Origin: Mayfieldus sp963781495
GTDB lineage: Bacteria > Actinomycetota > Thermoleophilia > Solirubrobacterales > 70-9
Direction: 5' to 3'
Assembly (NCBI GenBank): GCA_963781495.1
Contig: CAWAFX010000002.1
Coordinates: 310,001-374,000 of the forward strand
DNA length: 64,000 bases
Positions 29,637 to 38,110 of this stretch are shown piece by piece; positions within the stretch are counted from its first letter, which is position 1; the number at the start of each line of letters is the position of its first letter. The notes below the pieces were generated by a model. The model was given only the letters and a program-made list of their open reading frames with translations, ran no database searches and was not told the DNA's origin. A program made the translations under genes and the position numbers.

Positions 29637-30387
29637 AGCTTCCGGCTTCGGGAGCCAGTGCTCGCCCGGCGCCGCCGAGGTAGAGCTCCGCGACCTTGGG
29701 GTCGTCGAGCAGGTCTTTCCCGGCGCCCTCGACGCGGTCCTTGCCGAGGTCGAGCACGTAGCCGCGGTTCGACATCGCCAGCGCCCGGCGCGCGTTCTGC
29801 TCCACCATCACGATCGTCACCCCGTGGCGGTTGACCTCCTCGACCTTCTCGAATGTCGCCTCGACGAAGGCCGGCGCGAGCCCGGCCGAGGGCTCGTCGA
29901 GCAGCAGCACCTGGGGCTCCGGCATCAGCGCCCGTGCCATCGCCACCATCTGGCGCTCGCCGCCGCTCATCGTCCCCGCCGCCTGCCCGCGTCGCTCTCC
30001 CAGCCTCGGGAAGAGCTCGTACATGGTCTCGACCCGCTCCGTGGTGCGTGAGCTGTCGAGCGAGCCCATCTGCAGGTTCTCCTCGACGCTGAGGCTCTCG
30101 AAGATGTTCTCCAGCTGCGGCACGTAGCTCATCCCGCGACGCGTGATCGAATGCGGGCGCAGCCCGGTGATGTCCTCGCCGCGCAGCTGGACCAACCCGC
30201 CGCGGGGCTCCAGGAGGCCGAAGATCGTCTTGATCAAGGTCGACTTGCCGGCTCCGTTGGGCCCGATGACGGTCACGATCTCGCCTTCATTGACCTTGAT
30301 CGAGACCCCGTTGAGGATGTCGACCTCGGGCACGTAGCCGGCGACCAGCTCCTCGGTGTAGAGCAGCGGCTGGCCGTTCTCGCTCAT
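29635..30387 (-). CDS. livF: ABC transporter ATPase, LivF type
   Basis: 250 residues with Walker A GPNGAGKST, Q-loop near VPQLENIF, signature MSGGERQMVAMARAL and Walker B VLLLDEPSAGL. The C-terminal VDLL-like tail and the IVMVEQN motif are typical of LivF. It supplies energy to a branched-chain amino acid/amide-type importer together with LivG. The ATG at 30387 overlaps the livG stop (ATGA). It is the last gene of a four-gene operon. Confidence 0.95.
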   Translation of the reverse strand: MSENGQPLLYTEELVAGYVPEVDILNGVSIKVNEGEIVTVIGPNGAGKSTLIKTIFGLLEPRGGLVQLRGEDITGLRPHSITRRGMSYVPQLENIFESLSVEENLQMGSLDSSRTTERVETMYELFPRLGERRGQAAGTMSGGERQMVAMARALMPEPQVLLLDEPSAGLAPAFVEATFEKVEEVNRHGVTIVMVEQNARRALAMSNRGYVLDLGKDRVEGAGKDLLDDPKVAELYLGGAGRALAPEAGS

Positions 30388-31187
30388 CGCGGCTCGCCGC
30401 CGCCGTTGGTCCCCGGTGCGGCGCCTCCGAGATAGGCGTCGATCACAGCCTCGTCGCGGCGCACCTTTTCCGGCTCGCCGTCGGCGATCACCCGGCCTTC
30501 GGCCATCACGATCACGCGGTCGGAGTGGCCCATCACGACCTCCATGTCGTGCTCGATGAAGAGGAAGGTGACGCCCTCGTGCTCGCGCAGCTGGCGCATG
30601 TGCTCGAGCAGGCGGCGGCCGAGGGTCGGGTTGATACCGGCCATCGGCTCGTCGAGAAGCAGCATCCGTGGCTTCGTCATCAGCGCCCGAGCCAGCTCCA
30701 GCAGCTTGCGCTGGCCGCCGGAGAGCGTGCCGGCGTACTGGTCGGCGAGCTTGGCGAGGTCGAAGACCTCGAGCATCTCCATCGCCTGTTCGCGGACCTC
30801 GCGCTCGCGGCGGCGCACCGCACCGGGCCGGAAGACCACGTTGACCAGCCGCTCGCCCGGCTGCTCGGGCGCCGCAAGCATCATGTTGTCGATCACCGGC
30901 ATCCGCGACAGCGCCTTGGTGATCTGGAAGGTCCGAACCATCCCCAGCCGCGCGATCGCCGAGGGCGAGCGGCGGATGATCTGCCGGCCGCCGAACTGCA
31001 CCGCCCCGGCGTCGCCCTTGTAGAACCCGGTCAGCACGTTGAAGAAGGTCGTCTTGCCGGCCCCATTGGGACCGATCAGGGCGGTGATCGATCCTTCGCG
31101 GACGTCCATCGTCGCCCCGTTGACGGCGCGGACACCGCCGAAGTACTTGACCACGCCCTCGGCGGAGAGGATCGTGGCGTCACTCAC
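30384..31187 (-). CDS. livG: ABC transporter ATPase, LivG type
   Basis: 267 residues with Walker A GPNGAGKTT, the LivG-specific FFNVLTGFYKGDAG and GMVRTFQITKALSRM, signature LSGGQRKLLELARAL, Walker B MLLLDEPMAGINP and the H-loop IEHDMEVVM. It pairs with LivF. The GTG start lies within the last 8 nt of livM (GTGAGTGA), so the two are translationally coupled. Confidence 0.95.
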   Translation of the reverse strand: MSDATILSAEGVVKYFGGVRAVNGATMDVREGSITALIGPNGAGKTTFFNVLTGFYKGDAGAVQFGGRQIIRRSPSAIARLGMVRTFQITKALSRMPVIDNMMLAAPEQPGERLVNVVFRPGAVRRREREVREQAMEMLEVFDLAKLADQYAGTLSGGQRKLLELARALMTKPRMLLLDEPMAGINPTLGRRLLEHMRQLREHEGVTFLFIEHDMEVVMGHSDRVIVMAEGRVIADGEPEKVRRDEAVIDAYLGGAAPGTNGGGEPR

Positions 31188-32208
31188 CGAGCACCATCTC
31201 CTCCCGCTTGCCGAACAGGCCCTGCGGGCGGAACGCCATCAGCAGGATCAGGATCAGGCCGACGAGGGCGAAGCGCAGCGCCGCCACCCGCGGCTCGGAG
31301 AGCCCGAGGTCGACATAGCGCGACCCCTCGATGATGACCATCAGGATGATCGCCGCAACCGGCACCCCCCAGTAGCTGGTCAGGCCGCCGAGGATCAACA
31401 CGCCGAAGGCGAAGAAGGTGAACAGCGGCTGAAAGTCGAGCGGGTGCATGGTCGTCAGCTCGATCGCGTAGATCATTCCCGCGAAGGCGCCGATCGCCCC
31501 CGAGATCGCCAGCGATTGCAGCTTGTAGGAGAGGGCGTTCTTGCCCAGCGCCCGCGCTGCGTCCTCGTCCTCGCGGATCGCCCGCAGCACCCGGCCCCAG
31601 GGCGAACGCGTGATGTAGATCAGCGCCAGGGTCAGCAGCACGACGGCGACGGCGACGACGATCAGCAGCGGGAAGAGAGAGTTGGGGCCGTTCCATGAAG
31701 CGGCCCCGCTGCCGGCGCTGGAGCCGCTCCAGCCGAGGGTGCCGAGGAAGTCGTTGATCGAGCCGGCGACCTTGTTCCAGGAGTCGGTGAAGCAGCCGTT
31801 GCTGCCGTTGAGGTCGCAGAACAGGCCCTGGTTGCCTCCGGTCAGACCCTCCGCGTTCTGCGCGAAGAGCCGCACGACCTCGGCCATCGCAAGGGTTGCG
31901 ATCGCGAAGTAGTCAGCCCGCAGTCGCAGCGACGGCAGCCCGATCAGCAGGCCGAACAGCATCGCGGCGAGGATCGCGAGCGGGAACGCGAGCCAGAACG
32001 AGATCCCCGCCTTGACGACCAGGATCCCCATCGTGTAGGCGCCGATCGCCATGAAGCCGGCGGCGCCGAAGTTGCTGATCCCGGTGTAGCCGACGTTGAG
32101 CTGCAAACCGAGGGCGACCAGCGCATAGATGCCGGCGACGACCAGGACGCCGACGACGAAGGTCTGGCTGGTGACCGAGCTGAGGTCGACTGCGAGGGGG
32201 AAGCTCAC
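31180..32208 (-). CDS. livM: ABC transporter permease, LivM type
   Basis: 342 residues, about nine membrane segments, with LNVGYTGISNFGAAGFMAIGAY at the start and the cytoplasmic coupling loop RAIREDEDAARALGKN. Between the middle helices is a loop of roughly 60 residues rich in Asn, Gly and Ser (FCDLNGSNGCFTDSWNKVAG) that is longer than in classic LivM and may reach the receptor. GTG start at 32208 overlaps the livH stop (GTGA). Confidence 0.94.
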   Translation of the reverse strand: MSFPLAVDLSSVTSQTFVVGVLVVAGIYALVALGLQLNVGYTGISNFGAAGFMAIGAYTMGILVVKAGISFWLAFPLAILAAMLFGLLIGLPSLRLRADYFAIATLAMAEVVRLFAQNAEGLTGGNQGLFCDLNGSNGCFTDSWNKVAGSINDFLGTLGWSGSSAGSGAASWNGPNSLFPLLIVVAVAVVLLTLALIYITRSPWGRVLRAIREDEDAARALGKNALSYKLQSLAISGAIGAFAGMIYAIELTTMHPLDFQPLFTFFAFGVLILGGLTSYWGVPVAAIILMVIIEGSRYVDLGLSEPRVAALRFALVGLILILLMAFRPQGLFGKREEMVLGE

Positions 32209-33215
32209 AGGGACTTGGCCTTCCCGAAGATCCCCTGCGGGCGGATGACCAGCACGATCACCAGGACGACGAAGGCGACCGAGGTCTTCCAGCGCGAGTC
32301 GACGAACATCGTCGACCACTCTGTGACCACGCCGAGCGTGATCCCTCCCGCCAAAGCCCCGAACGGGTCGCCGATCCCGCCGACGATCACCGCGGCGAAG
32401 ATCGGCAGCAGCAGCTCGAAGCCGAACTCGGGAGTGAGCTCGGTGACGGCGCCGGCCAGCACCCCGGCCAGCCCGGCGAGGGCTCCGGCGAAGATCCAGG
32501 TGTAGGTGATCACCCGGGTGGTGTCGATGCCCGAGGTCTCGGCCAGCTCGAGGTCGTCGGAGATCGCCCGCATCCGCTTGCCGAGCAGCGAGTAGCGCAG
32601 CATCAACCCGGCGGCGATCAGGACAACGAAGCCGATGACGATCACGATCAGCTGGGTGCGGCCGAGCCGCAGGCCGAGGAACTCGACGCTGCTGGTCACG
32701 TTGACGTCGAGCAGCTTCACCTGGGTGCTCCAGAACCACTCGATCACCGCGCGCAGCAGAAGCGCCAGCCCGATCGACATCAACAGCAGTTGCAGAAAGC
32801 CGGCCCCGCGGGCCCGCATCGGCCGCCACATGATCCGCTCGAGCAGCAGCCCGAGCGCCGCCGTCGTCACCATCGCGAAGAGGATCCCCAGCACCAGGGG
32901 CATCCCCCAGGTGACGTTGACCAGGTAGGCCATGTAGGCGCCGAAGGTGAGAAAGTCGCCGTGGGCGAAGTTGACCAGCTTGAGAATTCCGTAGACCAGG
33001 GTGAGGCCGACCGCGCCGAGGGCGTAGACCGAGCCCAGCGAAAGCCCGTTGACCGCCGTCTGCGCCACCAGGTGCAGGCCCTTGGCGGCGACCATCACGA
33101 CGACGATCACCGCGAGCAGGCCGACTGCCGTCGCCGCCGGGCGGCGGTTGGCGAGGTCGGCGAGCCGCCGTGCCGGGGGGCGGTCGGGGCCGGCTGTGAG
33201 CTCAGCCGCCTCCAC
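32205..33215 (-). CDS. livH: ABC transporter permease, LivH type
   Basis: 336 residues, about eight membrane segments. VNGLSLGSVYALGAVGLTLVYG and LVNFAHGDFLTFGAYMA are the LivH hallmarks, and RAISDDLELAETSGID is the coupling loop. The N-terminal 30 residues are hydrophilic. GTG at 33215; no strong ribosome-binding site. First gene of the operon; a promoter candidate lies at 33267-33296. Confidence 0.94.
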   Translation of the reverse strand: MEAAELTAGPDRPPARRLADLANRRPAATAVGLLAVIVVVMVAAKGLHLVAQTAVNGLSLGSVYALGAVGLTLVYGILKLVNFAHGDFLTFGAYMAYLVNVTWGMPLVLGILFAMVTTAALGLLLERIMWRPMRARGAGFLQLLLMSIGLALLLRAVIEWFWSTQVKLLDVNVTSSVEFLGLRLGRTQLIVIVIGFVVLIAAGLMLRYSLLGKRMRAISDDLELAETSGIDTTRVITYTWIFAGALAGLAGVLAGAVTELTPEFGFELLLPIFAAVIVGGIGDPFGALAGGITLGVVTEWSTMFVDSRWKTSVAFVVLVIVLVIRPQGIFGKAKSL

Positions 33216-33266
33216 TAGGGCAGCGGCTTCCCTGGCGCTGAATGCTCCCCGTAGGACATCCCGGCG

Positions 33267-33296
33267 AGCCTATTCCACCCCGGCCGGGCCTGTAAA
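33267..33296 (-). promoter_or_regulatory. Promoter candidate of the livHMGF operon
   Basis: On the minus strand TTTACA (33296-33291), 18 nt, TAGGCT (33272-33267), about 50 nt before the livH start. TAGGCT is the same -10 wording found at several leaderless genes in this window. Confidence 0.45.
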
Positions 33297-33312
33297 CGCC
33301 CGGCGGCTCAGC

Positions 33313-34239
33313 TCAGGCGGCGGCGCGGCAGTCGCGAATCAGGCAGTCGGCCTCGTCCTTCAGCACCGCGAGCATGGCCTCGGTGGCGGGGGAGCGCAGC
33401 TCCGGGCTCAAAGTCATCGCCCAGACCCGGCGCACCGGAGCCTGCGGCTTGACGTCGAGGACCTTGATGCCGGGGTTGCGGCCGGTCAGCAGGAGCTCGG
33501 GCAGCAGCGCCACCGCCATCCCCGCGGCGACCAGTGCCTGGATCACCTGGTAGTCGTCGCTGGCGAAGCTGATCCCGGGCTCGAACCCGGCGGCACGCGA
33601 CCACTCGATCACGTTCTGGCGGCAGGAGCTCGGGCTCAGGCCGCAGGCCCACTCCTCCTCCGAGAGCTGGTCGAGGTGCAGCGACTTGCGCTTGGCAAGC
33701 GGATGCCCGACCGGGAGCGCCACCTGCAGCCGCTCCTCGAGCAGGAAGTGGGCCTCGGTGTCGCGGTCCTCGGGGAACGGGACGCTGTCGAAGTCATAGG
33801 CCAGGGCGAGGTCGAAGTCGCCGGCCTTCAGGCGCGGGATCGAGTCCTCCGGCTCGGCCTCCCCCAGCTCCAGCTCGACCTCGGGATAGCGCTCGCGGAA
33901 GGCGGGCACGGCGTTGGCGACCAGCGTTGCGCCGGCGGTCGGGAAGCTGACCACTCGCAGGCGTCCCCCGCGCAACTGCGCGATGTCCGCGAGCTCGCGC
34001 TCGGCCTCCTCGAGGCGGGTGATCACGGCGCTGGCGTGTGAGACCAGGCTGGCGCCGGGATCGGTGAGTCTGACGCTGCCGTGATTGCGCTCCAGCAGCT
34101 TGGTCCCGGTCTCCTTCTCGAGCGCGGCGATCTGCTGGCTGACCGCGGACTGGGTCAGGTGCAGCGCGTCGGCTGCGGCCGAGAAGGAGCCGCGATCAGC
34201 GACCTCGCGCAGGATTCTCATTCGCCTCACGTCGAGCAT
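33313..34239 (-). CDS. LysR-family transcriptional regulator
   Basis: 308 residues. The helix-turn-helix is at about 5-62 (ILREVADRGSFSAAADALHLTQSAVSQQ, ALEKETGTKLLER), followed by a periplasmic-binding-type effector domain from about 90 (LRVVSFPTAGATLVANAVPAF, DYQVIQALVAAGMAVALLPELL). LysR proteins sense a small molecule and usually act on a divergent gene. Here the divergent gene encodes a small GNAT-like protein, across a 100-nt AT-rich gap with an inverted repeat. The livH operon lies just downstream in the same direction and is another possible target. Confidence 0.93.
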   Translation of the reverse strand: MLDVRRMRILREVADRGSFSAAADALHLTQSAVSQQIAALEKETGTKLLERNHGSVRLTDPGASLVSHASAVITRLEEAERELADIAQLRGGRLRVVSFPTAGATLVANAVPAFRERYPEVELELGEAEPEDSIPRLKAGDFDLALAYDFDSVPFPEDRDTEAHFLLEERLQVALPVGHPLAKRKSLHLDQLSEEEWACGLSPSSCRQNVIEWSRAAGFEPGISFASDDYQVIQALVAAGMAVALLPELLLTGRNPGIKVLDVKPQAPVRRVWAMTLSPELRSPATEAMLAVLKDEADCLIRDCRAAA

Positions 34240-34250
34240 AAGGTGGCCTA

Positions 34251-34294
34251 ATCGAATGTAGCAGTAATCCGAATTGAACTAATAAGCATTCGAT
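34251..34294. promoter_or_regulatory. Inverted repeat between lysR-type gene and divergent ORF
   Basis: ATCGAATG (34251-34258) is matched by CATTCGAT (34287-34294), perfect over 8 bp, centres 36 nt apart. The gap (34240-34339) is the most AT-rich stretch of the window. A LysR tetramer contacting two half-sites over a divergent promoter would fit. Confidence 0.5.
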
Positions 34295-34339
34295 GTCAAT
34301 CTCAACTCACGAACCAGCGACCGAAAGCGTTGAATTGAC

Positions 34340-34786
34340 ATGAACGGAAACCTCAATCTCATCAACACGCAGGTCACCGCCCGCAATCTTTCGCGGGAGG
34401 CCGAGAGCTGGCGGCTCGCCCATCGCGCCGGGGGCGAGGACGGCGACGGCTGGGGCGCCCATCGCCCGCCGCGGTCGGTTCGGATCCGCAGCGCCGGAGA
34501 TCAGGACGAGGCGGCGCTGGTTCGCCTTGCCCAGCTCGAGGGCCAGCCGCGGCCGCGACGCTTTCGCATCCTCGTCGCCGAGGTCGATGGCGAGGTCCTG
34601 GCGGCGCTGCCGCTCGGGGGCGAGGCGATCGCCGACCCCTTCCGGCATACCGCCTCGCTGGTCGAGATGCTGAAGCTGCGCGCCGCCGAGCTCGAGGACA
34701 CCGGCCCCGAGCGGCGGCGCGGGCTGCGCGCCCTGCTCGCCCAGATGCGGGCCCCGCGCCGGCGCCCCCAGCCGAGCCGAACCTGA
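34340..34786 (+). CDS. Small protein with truncated GNAT-like domain
   Basis: 148 residues. The middle (RSVRIRSAGDQDEAALVRLAQLEGQ, RFRILVAEVDGEVLAALPLG, AIADPFRHTASLVEMLKLRAAEL) matches a short actinobacterial family that looks like the first half of a GNAT acetyltransferase: helix 1, the beta-hairpin, then a terminal helix, without the acetyl-CoA pyrophosphate loop. Catalysis is therefore unlikely. The last 25 residues are basic and Pro-rich. It is divergent from the LysR gene and may be under its control. Confidence 0.65.
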   Translation: MNGNLNLINTQVTARNLSREAESWRLAHRAGGEDGDGWGAHRPPRSVRIRSAGDQDEAALVRLAQLEGQPRPRRFRILVAEVDGEVLAALPLGGEAIADPFRHTASLVEMLKLRAAELEDTGPERRRGLRALLAQMRAPRRRPQPSRT

Positions 34787-34875
34787 ATCGACGGCGGCTG
34801 ACCGTCGGCCGGCGCCCCGGCGGGCGGCGGGCGAGAACGCCCGGCCTGCGTCCGGCGCTTGCATAGAGTCGCTCG

Positions 34876-35700
34876 ATGGCTCTCACAGGTGCCTGGCAGC
34901 TCGTATTCCGCGTTTCGGCGCTGCTGGCCCTGATCGCCGGACTGCTGCTGTTCGCGGGCGCCACCCGCACCGACGACTACTTCTCCTGGACGATCGCGCC
35001 TGCCCAGACGGCGGCCTTCATCGGCGCCGCCTACTGGGCGGCGGCGGTCCTGTTCGGCTGGGCCGCGGCACAGCGGCGGCCGGACCGGGCCTGGATCGCG
35101 ATCCTGCCCGAGGCCACGGTGGCGATCCTGCTGCTGATTGCGACCCAGTTGCACCTCGACAAGTTTCACAACGACCTCTTCGGCTATTTCTGGGTCGCCG
35201 TCTATGCGGTCGCGGCGCCGGTGCTGATCTATCTGATCGCCGCCACCTCGAGCACCGGCGGGGGCAAGGAGGACCACAGCGGCCTGCCGATGCCCGACTG
35301 GCTGCGGCTGCTTCTGGCGTTGCAGGCCGCGGCATTCGCGATCTATGGAGTCGGGCTCTTCGTCTCTCCCTCGGGCTTCGACGGCGCCTGGCCCTGGCAG
35401 CTGACCCCGCTGACGGCGCAGGCAATCGCAGCCTTTCTGCTCGGCTTCGCGGTCGCCGGCGTGATCGCCGTGCGCGGCAACTCCCTGCGCCGCTTCCGCG
35501 GCGCCGCGCTCACCTACGTGGTCTTCGCAGCTCTCGAGCTGCTGGCGGCCGGGCTGCACCACTCCGACTTCCGCGGCGGGGCCGCGCTGCCGCTGTTTCT
35601 CGCCTTCTTCGCCACCGTGCTCGCCGCCGGCCTCGGCGGCGCGCTGGCGGGCCGCGACGGTCAGGCCTCGAGCTCGCGCAGGGCCTTCTCGGGGTCGTAG
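34876..35700 (+). CDS. Polytopic membrane protein of unknown function
   Basis: 274 residues with about eight hydrophobic segments (for example VSALLALIAGLLLFAGA, AVAAPVLIYLIAATS, AIAAFLLGFAVAGVIAV). A soluble loop (SSTGGGKEDHSGLPMPDWLR) splits it into two halves of four helices. Isolated polar residues QLHLDKFHNDLFGYFW might bind an ion. No family is recognised. TAGAGT (34864-34869) lies 6 nt before the ATG, so it is probably leaderless. Its last 40 nt overlap the end of a convergent SnoaL-like gene. Confidence 0.7.
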   Translation: MALTGAWQLVFRVSALLALIAGLLLFAGATRTDDYFSWTIAPAQTAAFIGAAYWAAAVLFGWAAAQRRPDRAWIAILPEATVAILLLIATQLHLDKFHNDLFGYFWVAVYAVAAPVLIYLIAATSSTGGGKEDHSGLPMPDWLRLLLALQAAAFAIYGVGLFVSPSGFDGAWPWQLTPLTAQAIAAFLLGFAVAGVIAVRGNSLRRFRGAALTYVVFAALELLAAGLHHSDFRGGAALPLFLAFFATVLAAGLGGALAGRDGQASSSRRAFSGS

Positions 35701-36053
35701 TAGGCGTCGACCTCGGCCCCGAGCCCCTCGCGCAGCCGCCAGAGGTGCGCATAGCGGGCGCTGACCTCGGCCCCGCTCTCGCGCCCGACCGCGGTGAGAT
35801 GGATGTTGACCAGGACCCGCTCGCCGCGTTGCACCGTCGACTCGACCCGCTGGTGAAAGACGTCCCACTGCTCCAGATAGCCGGCGAGGAACCGCTCGAT
35901 CGCGGTCCGGCCCTCGAAGGTGTCGCCGCCAGGCAGCTCCGGGCTCTCGCGCCAGACGGCGTCGCGGTGCAGCGCATCGAGGGCGCCCTGGACCTCGCCC
36001 CGGTTCAGGGCCGCATATGAGGCGCGGATCGTCTCCAGCTCCGACTCGGTCAC
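35661..36053 (-). CDS. SnoaL-like (NTF2-fold) protein
   Basis: 130 residues, one cone-shaped alpha+beta barrel: LETIRASYAALNRGEVQGALDALHRDAVW, FEGRTAIERFLAGYLEQWDV, VLVNIHLTAVGRESGAEVSARYAHLWRL and DAYYDPEKALREL. Members are isomerases, hydrolases or simple binding proteins; no catalytic set is clear. The GTG at 36053 follows TAATCA (36067-36062) by 8 nt. It overlaps the previous gene's end by 40 nt on the other strand. Confidence 0.82.
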   Translation of the reverse strand: MTESELETIRASYAALNRGEVQGALDALHRDAVWRESPELPGGDTFEGRTAIERFLAGYLEQWDVFHQRVESTVQRGERVLVNIHLTAVGRESGAEVSARYAHLWRLREGLGAEVDAYYDPEKALRELEA

Positions 36054-36072
36054 GTACGAAATGATTAGCGCG

Positions 36073-36792
36073 ATGGGGAAACTCGCGCTGGTCGGCGGCC
36101 GTGGCTTTCACACCCTGCGGCCTTGGCTGCAGGACGGGGCCCGGCGCCGCAGCGTCGGTGGCGAGCGCGGGGAGGTCGAGATCCTCGAGGCCGGCGAGCG
36201 CGTCGTCCTCGCCCGGCACGGGATCGACTCCTACACCCCCGCCCATCGGGTCGACCATCCGCGCAACCTCGCCGCCCTGCGCGAAGCCGGCTGCGACCGC
36301 GTGCTGGCGATCTGCTCCGTCGGCTCGCTGCACCCCGAGCTGACGGTCGGATCCTTCCTCTGCCCGAGCGACTTTCTCTCCTTCGGCCAGGTTCAGGCTG
36401 CCTTCGACGACGAGCGCGGGCATGTGATCCCCGCCTTCGACCCGGTCTGGCGCCGCCTCGTGCTCGAGGCCTGGCGCACAGCGGCCGAGCTGCCGCTCCG
36501 CGAGCAGGGCCTCTACTGGCAGAGCCCCGGCCCGCGCTTCGAGACCCCGGCCGAGGTGCGGCTGATCGCCGCCCATGCCGACGTCGTCGGGATGACGATG
36601 GCCTCCGAGTGCGTGGCCGCCTGCCAGCTCGACCTCGCCTATGCCGCGATCTGCGTCGTCGACAACCTCGCCAATGGAATCGCCTCCGAGCCCCTGACCC
36701 GGGAGGACTACGAAGCCGGCGTGGCGGCGAACCGTGAGCGGCTCGGCGCGGCGCTGGCGGCGCTGCTTGGAGGCCTGATCGCGGAGCCATGA
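36073..36792 (+). CDS. Nucleoside phosphorylase, MTAP/PNP family (probably 6-oxopurine, MTIP-like)
   Basis: 239 residues. GKLALVGGRGFH opens the fold; HRVDHPRNLAALREAG, CSVGSLHPELTVGSFLCPSDF, PRFETPAEVRLIAAHADVVGMTMASEC and VVDNLANGI are the substrate and phosphate segments of the trimeric MTAP/PNP family. The base-contacting segment reads V-D-N-L-A-N-G; an Asn here favours 6-oxopurines over adenine. With the coupled deaminase gene (overlap ATGA), a route MTA to methylthioinosine to hypoxanthine is plausible: deamination first, then phosphorolysis. Confidence 0.85.
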   Translation: MGKLALVGGRGFHTLRPWLQDGARRRSVGGERGEVEILEAGERVVLARHGIDSYTPAHRVDHPRNLAALREAGCDRVLAICSVGSLHPELTVGSFLCPSDFLSFGQVQAAFDDERGHVIPAFDPVWRRLVLEAWRTAAELPLREQGLYWQSPGPRFETPAEVRLIAAHADVVGMTMASECVAACQLDLAYAAICVVDNLANGIASEPLTREDYEAGVAANRERLGAALAALLGGLIAEP

Positions 36793-38039
36793 GCGGACTC
36801 GCCGTCAGCGATGCCCGGCTCGAGGGCCAGCGAGTGACCCTGCGGGCCGAGGACGGGCTGATCTCCGGGCTCGGCCCGGACGTCGAGCCCCGCCAGGGCG
36901 ACGAGCGGATCGACGCCGGCGGTGGCGCGCTGGTCCCCGGTCTGGTCAACGGCCACACCCACGCGGCGATGACCCTGTTCCGCGGCTACGCCGACGACCT
37001 GCCGCTGATGCAGTGGCTGCGGGAGAAGATCTGGCCGCTGGAGGCGAAGCTCGAGCCCGAGGACGTCTACTGGGGCACCCGCCTCGCCTGCCTGGAGATG
37101 ATCCGCACCGGGACGGTCCGCTTCTGGGACATGTACTGGCACCCTGAGGCTGCCGCCCGTGCGGTGCATGACGCGGGCCTGCGGGCGACGGTCGCCCCGC
37201 CGCTGATCGACGCCGAGAAGGGGCTGGCCTCGCTGCGCGAGGATGCCCGCCGCAGCCTCGACGAGCTCGACGCCTGCGGCGACCGGGTCGAGATCGCTCT
37301 GGCACCGCACTCGATCTACACGGTCAGCGGCGAGGGGCTGGGCTGGATCGCCGGGCTGGCGGCCGAGCGCGAGCTGCCGGTCCAGATCCATCTCTCCGAG
37401 ACCGAGCAAGAGGTCTCCGACTGCATCGAGGAGCACGGAGTGCGGCCGGCCGCGTACCTCGACGGCCTCGGCCTGCTCGGCCCCCGGACCCTGCTCGCCC
37501 ACGGTGTCTGGCTCGACCAGGCGGAGCTGGATCTGATCGCCGAGCGTGAGGCGACGATCGTCACCAACCCGGTCGCCAACCTCAAGCTCGCGGTCGGGCG
37601 CGTGTTCCCCTACCGCGCCGCCCGCGAGGCCGGGGTCCGGGTCGGCCTCGGCACCGACGGCCCCGGCTCCAACAACTCGCTCGACATGTTCTCCGACCTC
37701 AAGACCTTCGCCCTGCTGCAGAAGAACGAGGCCGGCGACCCGGCGGCGGTGACCGCCGAGGAGGCCTGGGGGATCGCCACCGGCCGCCGCTCGCCGCTGC
37801 TCGGGGCATCGGGGCGGCTGGCGCCCGGCGAGCCGGCCGACTTTCTGCTGCTCTCGCCCGACGCGCCGCAGCTCAGCCTCGGCGAGCTGGCCGCGGCCCT
37901 GACCTACGCCACCCCGTCGGCGGCGGTCGAGGCGACGGTCGTCGACGGACGCGTGCTGATGCGCGGCGGCGTCGTCGAGGGTGCCGCGGAGGTGGTCGCG
38001 AAGACGGTCGAGCGGGCCCGGCGCCTGGGTCTCAACTAG
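36789..38039 (+). CDS. Amidohydrolase, MTA/SAH-type adenosine deaminase family
   Basis: 416 residues, metal-dependent TIM barrel. Metal and catalytic residues: VNGHTHAAM (HxH), LPVQIHLSETEQEV (His and Glu), LAHGVWLD (His) and GLGTDGPGSNN (Asp). The composite layout with a beta-sandwich at both ends (VEATVVDGRVLMRGG) is that of MTA/SAH deaminases and guanine deaminase relatives; the GLGTDG.xSNN and KLAVGRVFP motifs fit the MTA/SAH group best. It should convert methylthioadenosine or SAH to the inosine form. It overlaps the phosphorylase gene and is followed by repeat copy B. Confidence 0.88.
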   Translation: MSGLAVSDARLEGQRVTLRAEDGLISGLGPDVEPRQGDERIDAGGGALVPGLVNGHTHAAMTLFRGYADDLPLMQWLREKIWPLEAKLEPEDVYWGTRLACLEMIRTGTVRFWDMYWHPEAAARAVHDAGLRATVAPPLIDAEKGLASLREDARRSLDELDACGDRVEIALAPHSIYTVSGEGLGWIAGLAAERELPVQIHLSETEQEVSDCIEEHGVRPAAYLDGLGLLGPRTLLAHGVWLDQAELDLIAEREATIVTNPVANLKLAVGRVFPYRAAREAGVRVGLGTDGPGSNNSLDMFSDLKTFALLQKNEAGDPAAVTAEEAWGIATGRRSPLLGASGRLAPGEPADFLLLSPDAPQLSLGELAAALTYATPSAAVEATVVDGRVLMRGGVVEGAAEVVAKTVERARRLGLN

Positions 38040-38040
38040 G

Positions 38041-38103
38041 AATTAATTGCGGCGGCCTGCGGCCGCCTGACACGCATCTGCCGCTCGACTTCGTTTCGCG
38101 GCA
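38041..38103. repeat. Dispersed bipartite hairpin repeat, copy B
   Basis: AATTAATTGCGGCGGCCTGC... with the first hairpin GGCGGCC-TGC-GGCCGCC, link CTGACACG, second hairpin TGCCGC...GCGGCA. It sits exactly between two convergent genes (stops at 38039 and 38111), where it could also end transcription from both sides. Confidence 0.8.
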
Positions 38104-38110
38104 AACTTCT

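Noticed and set aside
34501..36576. A 690-codon minus-strand frame over several small genes
   Set aside because: Low-complexity Arg/Gly/Ala translation, overlapping genes with recognisable domains (SnoaL, nucleoside phosphorylase).
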